Assembly: GCF_046630445.1 (NCBI RefSeq)
Contig: NC_092339.1
Coordinates: 73,477,501-73,541,500 of the forward strand
Length of the DNA: 64,000 nucleotides
Direction of reading: 5' to 3'
DNA from: Rutidosis leptorrhynchoides
Taxonomy: Eukaryota > Streptophyta > Magnoliopsida > Asterales > Asteraceae
The translations under genes were made by a program, and so were the position numbers. The first letter of the stretch is position 1. The number at the start of each line of letters is the position of its first letter. This document shows, piece by piece, positions 56,530 through 64,000 of this stretch. The notes under the pieces are model-generated. The model saw only the letters and a program-made list of their open reading frames with translations, had not been told where the DNA came from and did no database searches.

Positions 56530-57457
56530 AAAGCAATGTATTATATTATATTAAGTATAAGGTATATACAAGGAAGGTTGATTGACAATTAGACAATTTG
56601 TTATGGTGTGTGGTCTGGATTGGTGGCGTAAGTTTTTTTTTTTTTTATTTTTTTTTTTAATGACGTGACGGTATGAGTTGAAAATGTGAAGTTATGGGGT
56701 GGTGTGAATTGAGGGTGTGGATGAGAAGTTATGATATGATAAAATATAATTAGAAGTTAAGCGTAAAAAATAGATAAAAAACGATACTATTAAAAATATT
56801 AAAAAACAAAGAAAAAAAATTGGACCAATCACACCGCACCACCTGTCACCCACACTTCTTTTTTTCCCATAGCAATCTTACCCATGCCTCGAACTAAGCA
56901 TAATACCATTTGTAGTTGTGTGTGGTGTTGGTTATTCGTGTTGGTTATGTTTGCACATTTTTGATGATTACGATGTGTTGATTTTTGGTGTGGAGTGTTT
57001 GTGGTGTTAGTTTTTGGTGTGGGTTAAGAGTACTGTGATGGTGTGTTAAAATATAATTGGATAAGTATTAAAAATGGATAAGAATAATTTTTTTAAAGAC
57101 AAGATAGTACTTAGAACACGAGAATATACAAGTAGTTATATAACCTAGCCTAACCTCTCAAAAAAGAATAAAAATAATATTTTAAAATTAATGAAAAATA
57201 AAAATAATCAAACCAACACCCTTTGATTTTGGTGTTGGATTCCAACCAATTCAAACTAAACGCCTGAAAGCAACACCTGATACTTGATAAAGTTGGCGTT
57301 GGATTTTTGCCCACTCACCTCTAACTCGCGTTGCACATACCCAATACACGAGGTCTAAAACCCACACCCATAATCTAACTTTTCACTATTGGGGCATTGC
57401 TTTTGCTAATAAGGCAAATCCACGACGTCGGTTGCCTCCGAATAGTATTAAAGTCAT

Positions 57458-57568
57458 GGGTGATGATATATCCACTCACATTATGCATTAATTGTTTGTA
57501 CAGTACAATCTGTCAATGCACAGAATGAGTAGATTTATTAAAAAAACTTGTTGTATATATCATCACCC
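57458..57568. mobile_element. Mutator-type MITE (111 bp) with 9-bp target duplication
   Basis: Terminal inverted repeats GGGTGATGATATAT at both ends. The 9-bp direct repeat TAAAGTCAT flanks it perfectly (57449-57457 and 57569-57577). A 9-bp duplication is typical of Mutator-like elements. No coding content. Confidence 0.85.
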
Positions 57569-57577
57569 TAAAGTCAT

Positions 57578-58058
57578 TGTTTGCTATAAGAATTACTCCG
57601 TACTATTATAAATATATATACTCCGTATAATGGATGTATATATACTGACATACTGTATTACTCCGAGATACACCAGTACACCACGATGTTATTTTCATGC
57701 TTTTTAAAAATGTAGTGGAGTAGTGCCTAAGTATTTATTTAGTACGAGTAATAATTACATAAAAGAATCTTATTTCAAAATGAATGTGACACCTCCACAC
57801 TCCACATGCAGTAGTGCAGTACTATCTCTTTGCATTATTGGTCGACGTTTGAGCGTTACCACACTTGTTTATTTTAAAAAACCTAACATTTATAGGTTTA
57901 CTTGCAGTGGCCGTTTTGTATAGATAATGGTTGACAAAACTAGTAGTAACAAGTTCAAAGTTGAAGTTAAAAGAATTTATAGCTAGGTGAAGCTCCAAGT
58001 TTATAGTTGAAATTGAAAATTTATAGGTAGAATTGATATTTCAAGCTAGAAGTTGAAA

Positions 58059-58116
<58 letters not shown>

Positions 58117-58272
58117 AACTTGACTTTACGTTAAATATGTGAAATAATATATAAGAACAAAATTTTAATACTGAAAGTAATGGAAATACCAAAATAAAAA
58201 GGATAATTATATAATTTCACCTTAATTAAGTTCATATTTTTTTTTACAAGCTACTTCAAGTAAAAGACCTTA
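57578..58272. other. Intergenic DNA
   Basis: AT-rich, with several TACTCCGTA motifs and a TA run at about 58060-58111. No gene recognised. Confidence 0.6.
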
Positions 58273-58433
58273 TTAGACCACAGATATTGGTGATTGTGAC
58301 GTGGAGTGGATGAGATGCACTTTTTGGAGAAAAACTGTGACTGGACCATGACATTTTGGGGGGAGTTGTAATGGGGGGCTTTTGTCATGGTAAGTCTGTG
58401 ACGTGTCATTTTCTTTTTTTAATTGTTTTTAAA

Positions 58434-58760
58434 TTATTTTTTATTTTGTTTAATACAAAATATAAAATAAATTAGACAAAAGTACATTGACCCGCTCGTA
58501 TAAGAGTGTTGAAGAATACCGTCTCGTATACGGAGAAATAAAACTTTGCGCATCCGAAATCGTCTCTTGAAAATGTCGTCCAGAAACGTCGGATTTTCAC
58601 AAAAGTAATCGTTCCACAATAATTGACCCGCTGCTTCACGATCTCTAATTAAAAAAAGTCGTGGTTGTCTTTGAAAACGAGTTCTTGGTTGGATTTCTTC
58701 CTCTTCTTCGGACGACGTTGAATCGAATAACAATTCGATACTTAAGGCTAAAAAATCCAT
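58434..58760 (-). pseudogene. N-terminal fragment of Harbinger transposase
   Basis: A 108-codon frame. An acidic start (STSSEEEEEIQP) is followed by FLIRDREAAGQLLWNDYFCE, NPTFLDDIFKRRFRMRK and VLFLRIRDGI. These match the N-terminal region of plant ALP1-like Harbinger transposases. After about residue 85 the similarity ends in hydrophobic nonsense, which marks the internal deletion. The DDE catalytic part is absent. Confidence 0.75.
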
Positions 58761-60854
58761 ATTTTTTAGTTTCTAAAACAAAAAGAAGATATAAACTTTT
58801 ATATATATGTGAGTGTGTAGTGAATAAAAGTGTGTGAAAGTGAAAATGAAAATAAAGATAGTGTATTTATAGAAGAAAAAAAAAAAAAAAAAAAAACCAA
58901 CGGCTATGAAATTTACACCAATCAAAACGTGCCACGTCCCCTAAACTTGCGTTTGTACTAGCGTTTTTTGGTGACAAACGCCCCTCCACAAACACCCACA
59001 AACGCCCATTCCGGGCGTTTGTGGGACGTTTTGAAAGGACCCGTCCTAATCCATCAGGACGAAGTCCATATCGATTATAAACGATTCACATCAGTTGATT
59101 ACATCGCGAGGTACTTGACCTCTATATGATACATTTTACAAACATTGCATTCGTTATTGAAAAGACAATCTTTCATTTCATCGAAATTTGACGGCATGCA
59201 TATCATTTCATAATATATCTATCTATAATTGACTTGATAATAATCTTGATGAACTCAACGACTCGAATGCAACGTCTTTTGAAATATGTCATGAATGACT
59301 CCAAGTAATATCTTTAAAATGAGCAAATGCACAACGGAAGATTTCTTTCGTACCTGAGAATAAACATGCTTTCAAGTGTCAACCAAAAGGTTGGTGAATT
59401 CATTAGTTTAACATAAATAATCATTTCAATATTTTAATAGACCACAAGATTTCATATTTCCATTTCTCATAAACATACGTCCCATGCATAGAGACAAAAT
59501 ATCATTCATACGGATTGAACACCTGGTAACCGACATTCACAATATGCATATAAGAATATCCCCATCATTCCGGGATCCTCCTTCGGACATGATATAAATT
59601 TCGAAGTACTAAAGCATCCGGTACTTTGGATGGGGCTTGTTGGGCCCGACAGATCTATCTTTAGAGTTCGCGTCAATTAGGGTGTCTGTTCCCTAATTCT
59701 TAGATTACCAGACTTAATAAAAAGGGGTATATTCGGTTTAATAATTCAGCCATAGAATGTAGTTTTAAGTACTTGTGTCTATTTCGTAAAACAGTTATAA
59801 AAGCAGCGCATGTATTCTCAGTCCCAAAATATATATTGCGAAAGCATTTAAAAAGGGATTAATGAAATTCACGCATATAAATATTGTAAAACAGTTAATA
59901 AAGCATTTGTATTTATTCTCAGTCCAAAATGTATATAAAAGGGGAATAATGAAACTCACCTAATGTATTTTGTAGTAAAAATACATATGACTATATTGAA
60001 CAATGCAGGGTTGACCTCGGATTCACGAACCTATATCATTTGTATAATTATTAAAATATATAATGGAATCACATAATTTCAGTTATTAGTGTTTGTTATT
60101 TATATATTTTTAGTTATATAGAATCTATTCTAAAATCCATTAAAACTTTTACTTATATTATATCTTACTTTATATGTTATATTTATTTATTTTGTATATA
60201 TATTTAAAATGATAAATATTTTTATATATTTAGTTGTGTCAATATCTAAATATATTATATGATCAGTATTATATTTAAAATTATTAGTTGGTTATATGTA
60301 AGTATTTATATAAATACTATTAATATGTATATATTGTATATGAAATATTAATGTACTTTTAGTATATGTAAAGAGTATATTTTATGTACAAAATATTTAG
60401 CTGTTAAAAATGTTAGTTTTGATAATAAGGATTTACTCATAATAATAATAATAATTTTATTGATAATGTTAATACTAATAATTACATAAATGATATTAAT
60501 ACTGATATTAATAATAGTTCGTAATATTTTCATAATAACATTTACAATAATAATATTAATTTTAATAGTACTTCTATTGTTATTAATGATACTAATAATA
60601 ACATTAATAATGATGTTACATAATAGTAAAGTGATAGTAATATTAATCATAATCTTACTAATACCTAATAATAATAATAGTTGTTACTTACTACATATTT
60701 TTGTAATATTAATAACAATAATAACTATAAGACTAATATTAATAACAATAACAATAATAATCATAACAATAATAATAATAATAATAATGCTAATAATAAT
60801 AAAAATGAAATATAAAAGTGTTTACCCTTTTTCTAAAGCTTTTCCAAAAAAAAA

Positions 60855-60935
60855 AAAAAAAACTGCCCACGACGGGACTCGAACTCGCAACCACTCGCTA
60901 ACACACAAGCACCCAATACCACTCTTCTGTCTTTG
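60855..60935 (-). repeat. tRNA-like or SINE-like fragment
   Basis: On the minus strand GGTTGCGAGTTCGAGTCCCG resembles a tRNA T-arm with a pol III B box (GTTCGAGTCC). About 45 bases upstream is AGTGGT, as in a D-arm, and a T run follows downstream. It could be the head of a tRNA-derived SINE with a T tail. No full cloverleaf was confirmed. Confidence 0.4.
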
Positions 60936-62814
60936 ATTTTGCGAAATTATTATAACCCAAATCTAAATATCCTGTTTTCTGTTTATGTTCGTCCTTTCCC
61001 ACAATTAAATCAACCGAGGCAAAAAAAAAAATGAAATTACATACGTGTAATACAGACCCAACCTTGGTTACTCAGCCCACTTCTTAAATCAAGTTTATGG
61101 TCCAGCAGCCCAACAGCAAAAGTGAGTTAAACATTGGCCCAAAAGAAGATGCAAGTTGGTCATCTGTTGGTTGATTCTCCAAGTTCGGCCGAAAAAAAAA
61201 AAATAGCACGTAACATTTGTCCCATGTTCTAATTCTCTAAATCTCCACTAGTCAATAAAGTAGCAAGTGGAGTAATTCATGTTTGTAAATGTCGGACAAA
61301 GGAGGAATTCCATATCATGATTTGGTTAGAAAAAAAAATTACAGGAGACCACCTAGGAAAAAGAAACCGCACAAAAACAATATTAATAACACAACCCTCT
61401 TTTATCTTTTGTAACTCCTGCGTATATCGTTGTTCCAAGGAGAAGGAAGAAAAGAAAAAAAAAATAGTGAATGGTTCACAGAAAAAAGAAAAAAAATATA
61501 AGGTGGCGGGTGAGGTGAGTTGTGGTGATATTCGATTATCAACACAAAAGTATCAATTGGTTTTTCTTGGACATGATCAAAAGAGAGGAGAGAATAAAAG
61601 AGTTAAAGGTGGTGGCGTTTGATGGTGTTGTAGAGTTTGGTAACTCAACAAAGTGGTGGTGGTTGAAGATTAATCAAAGTGTGTTTGGTGGTATTTCTCG
61701 ACTAGGAAAACAGGTTAGAAGATATCATCTTCATCAATATCTTTATTCATTATTGTTGCTGCTGTTATCAGAAGAAAAAAAAAATAAACAGGAGTAGAAG
61801 TCGTTAGTTAGTTTATATGGTTGGTAGTTGTACGTAGTCACGAAGGTGAATTTGTTTGTGGGTTTGACGAGGTTGTCAAGTAAGCGGGTTACACAGGTAG
61901 TGGTTCAATGGTGATAAATGGCGATGAAGTGATGGGTGAAAAGTGTAAGAACGGAGGAAATCGGGTTCTTCTAGTTTTCTTAAAACTGATTGTTAATTTT
62001 GATGTTTTTATCGAAGATGTGATAGCAGATAGGTATATAGAGGATGAATGATGTCATTACAGCTCATTTGATCCAATTGGACTTTGTCTGCTAGTTTACT
62101 TGGTTAGACAAAAAAATATTCGTTCATAATAAATCAAATAAAATAAGTTAAAGGCAGTTTGAAATTCTTCACCGCTTGGTCCGATCAGATGTGGATGTGT
62201 AACAACTTGAGACAAAAACAAAAATCATATGCAGTATGGATTGAGATGTGAAATTGAATTCGATTCAATTATTGTATATACGTATAATTATGTCATTAAG
62301 TATTATATAATGTATATATATCGTATAATGTATCTGTACAAATATCTCAGTATATATATATATATATATTTTTCGTGTACATCAGTGTATATATTTATAG
62401 TAGTATATCGTATGTATATGCCTGTTTTTATGTATTATACATAATCTTAAAAATATAGTATAATAATATTAATACTCTTAACATCATAGATAATAATTAT
62501 AATAATATAATAGTAATAATAATAATATTATTAGTAATGATAATGATAATATAAAATTTATAATTATAATATGATATATATATATCAAATTTCTTATCTA
62601 TAATGAAAATAATACTATTAATAATTCAGATTTTAATATTAATAATATTATTAATAATATTAATGAAAGTTCTAATAATATTAGTATTATATTTTTAACT
62701 TGTAATTACATTTAATATAATACAATTTATTAATTACATCATATTTACTAATTATAATATATTGAATCTTTAACATTTATTAATTACAATATATGATATT
62801 ATTTAGGTATTGAA

Positions 62815-62818
<4 letters not shown>

Positions 62819-62912
<94 letters not shown>

Positions 62913-62972
62913 CATAATTGTTCGTTAATCGTCGGGAATAGTCAAAGGTTAACTGAATCCATATAACAGTTC

Positions 62973-63065
<93 letters not shown>

Positions 63066-63135
63066 CATAATTGTTCGTGAATCGTCGGGAATAGTCAAAG
63101 GTTAACTGAATCCATATAACAGTTCAAAATTTTTA
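62819..63135. repeat. Tandem duplication with two long TA runs in the solo LTR
   Basis: A unit of about 153 bp made of a TA run plus about 73 bases (TTTATACATAATTGTTCG and on to AACAGTTCAAAA) occurs twice, starting its unique part at 62907 and 63060. The copies differ visibly at one base (TTAATC versus TGAATC). Confidence 0.85.
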
Positions 63136-63272
63136 ACCCTCAAGATTATAGACTTTGCTTATCGTGTCGAAATCATATAAAGATTAAGTTTAAATTTGGT
63201 CAGAAATCTCCGGGTCGTTACACGTTTGTGGGCGGAAAATGGCGACAAATGCCTACGTTATCTGTGGTCTTA

Positions 63273-63894
63273 TTTCAATAAAATTATAGTATTTTTTATC
63301 TACCAAACAATTCTAAATTTGAAACTTATGAAAGAAAAAGCTTAAGTTTTTGAGTTTATGTATAGTCCGGGCATTCAGTATTGAATTGGGGGTTTAGTCT
63401 TCTCTATTATTTATTCAACCTACGTTTGATTTTTGCGGTAGTTTAATTGGAAAAAAGTCATAAACAACCACAAGATAACTTGGTTACACCCAAAGGTTCA
63501 AAACTGATGCCAAATAACTTGATTAGACCTCGTACGTTATGGTATATATATTCGCTCTCTCCTAAAAACAAAAACTTGCTCTATTTTTTTACTCGTTTAC
63601 ATATAACCTCGAAATTAAAAATAACAATGCAAATAAATGTCCCAAAAAAATACTCCGTACTGTATAGTAACACTGATTTAGTAATTAACTAAAAACATAA
63701 GACATAATTAGTGATTAATGAAGTTTTATTCAAACAACTAAAAAAGATTCAAAAACCATTACCATGCCTGTACCAAGTTTACTTCGTACCAGAAATCATT
63801 CACAAGATTCTATACAAGAATATAATTAACCACACATTATAACATTATAACATTCTAATCCTCATAAAATATAAGATAAAACAGGACATTAATT
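63273..63894. other. Intergenic or 3' flanking DNA
   Basis: No element recognised. The last part may be the 3' untranslated region of the minus-strand frame entering at the right edge. Confidence 0.5.
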
Positions 63895-64000
63895 CTAAAA
63901 ATAATCTGTATCCGATCTTCGTCGGTAAACAATAGATTCCGAAACCGAACACGATCTCATGCAAGACGTATACAAACTCACCACGAATCCGGTTCTTTCA
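63895..64000 (-). CDS. Possible 3' end of a host gene (partial)
   Basis: A minus-strand frame of about 34 codons runs in from the window edge to a TAG at 63895-63897. It ends SESIVYRRRSDTDYF. Base composition is less AT-rich than the surroundings, and there is no stop in the visible part. I do not recognise it. Chance openness over 100 bases is quite possible. Confidence 0.3.
   Translation of the reverse strand, partial: ERTGFVVSLYTSCMRSCSVSESIVYRRRSDTDYF

Larger units (their letters stand above)
54440..57448. other. Intergenic DNA rich in microsatellites
   Basis: No gene seen. It contains TA runs at 55514-55576, 55907-55964 and 56486-56527, a TTTA run at about 55577-55600, and GT-rich low-complexity sequence around 56600-57080. 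The last has a CCAATCACACCGCACCAC segment that may be the end of an unresolved MITE. Confidence 0.6.
59032..63222 (-). repeat. Solo LTR of a related Ty3/gypsy family (4191 bp)
   Basis: On the minus strand it starts TGTAACGACCCG and ends ACGGGTCCTTTCA. A perfect CGTTT duplication flanks it (59027-59031 and 63223-63227). No internal region is present, so it is the product of LTR-LTR recombination. Its part near 59340-59780 is clearly similar to the LTRs of both other families. It contains AAT-rich low complexity (60430-60800), a tRNA-like stretch (60855-60935), two long TA runs and a duplicated 3' part. Confidence 0.88.
58276..63269. mobile_element. PIF/Harbinger derivative, split by a solo LTR
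   Basis: 11-bp terminal inverted repeats GACCACAGATA (58276-58286) and TATCTGTGGTC (63259-63269), flanked by TTA on both sides (58273-58275 and 63270-63272), the Harbinger target. Without the inserted LTR and one target copy it is about 798 bp. It keeps only the start of a transposase gene, so it is a deletion derivative needing a helper. Confidence 0.8.

Noticed and set aside
56600..57080. GT-rich stretch as a Tourist-type MITE
   Set aside because: CCAATCACACCGCACCAC and inverted GGTGTGG-like words hint at one, but I could not find matching ends or a TTA/TAA duplication.
60490..60936. 148-codon Ile-rich frame ending in DGTRTRNHSL
   Set aside because: The Ile stretch is AAT/ATT low complexity, and GTRTR is the usual false peptide from reading a tRNA T-arm backwards.
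1..64000. CRISPR array, bacterial operon, or viral replication gene set
   Set aside because: The spaced repeats seen are LTR tandem repeats or microsatellites, and all long coding frames are plant retrotransposon types.

Overview
The window is plant nuclear DNA, almost certainly eudicot and possibly Asteraceae. The Asteraceae guess comes from the general look of the long LTRs and is not tested. It is AT-rich and made almost entirely of transposable elements. I find no complete host gene. A short open frame at the right edge (63895-64000, minus) may be the 3' end of one.

Layout. (1) 1-654: intergenic DNA with one Helitron-type 3' end. (2) 655-7474: a Ty3/gypsy (chromovirus-like) element on the minus strand, called family 1 here. 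It has a 3' LTR (655-2222), one long gag-pol frame, and a leader with an accessory acidic frame that is cut at 7474. (3) 7475-26021: a second, related Ty3/gypsy family with 3.1-3.3 kb LTRs, inserted into that accessory frame. It is arranged LTR - internal (copy A) - LTR - internal (copy B, truncated), so two internal regions share the middle LTR. (4) 26022-28910: a second copy of window bases 503-3412 (flank + family-1 LTR + end of pol). It is a segmental duplication, not a new insertion. (5) 28911-34542: gene-poor DNA with a 39-base G run, a 45-bp duplication and a possible Helitron. (6) 34543-47649: copy C of the second family, plus strand. It is complete, with two 3256-bp LTRs and a perfect ATACG target duplication. 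It sits inside a decayed PIF/Harbinger transposase. (7) 47650-64000: small DNA transposons (hAT-, Stowaway-, Mutator- and Harbinger-type), a dead L1-type LINE, Helitron ends, and a 4.19-kb solo LTR nested in a Harbinger derivative.

The main point of interest is the second family. Between its primer-binding site and gag it carries two extra sense-strand frames: a 204-residue acidic protein and a 227-residue F-box protein with a Sel1-like middle part. Family 1 has a diverged version of the acidic frame, but no F-box frame in the leader that remains. A textbook plant 3' splice site lies just before the F-box start codon. Both families also keep a second polypurine-tract-like motif, folded into a small hairpin, upstream of gag. 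I infer, without proof, that the F-box protein could direct a host factor to SCF-mediated ubiquitination. The family appears recently active: copies A and C have open gag-pol frames, and copy C has equal-length LTRs with an intact target duplication.
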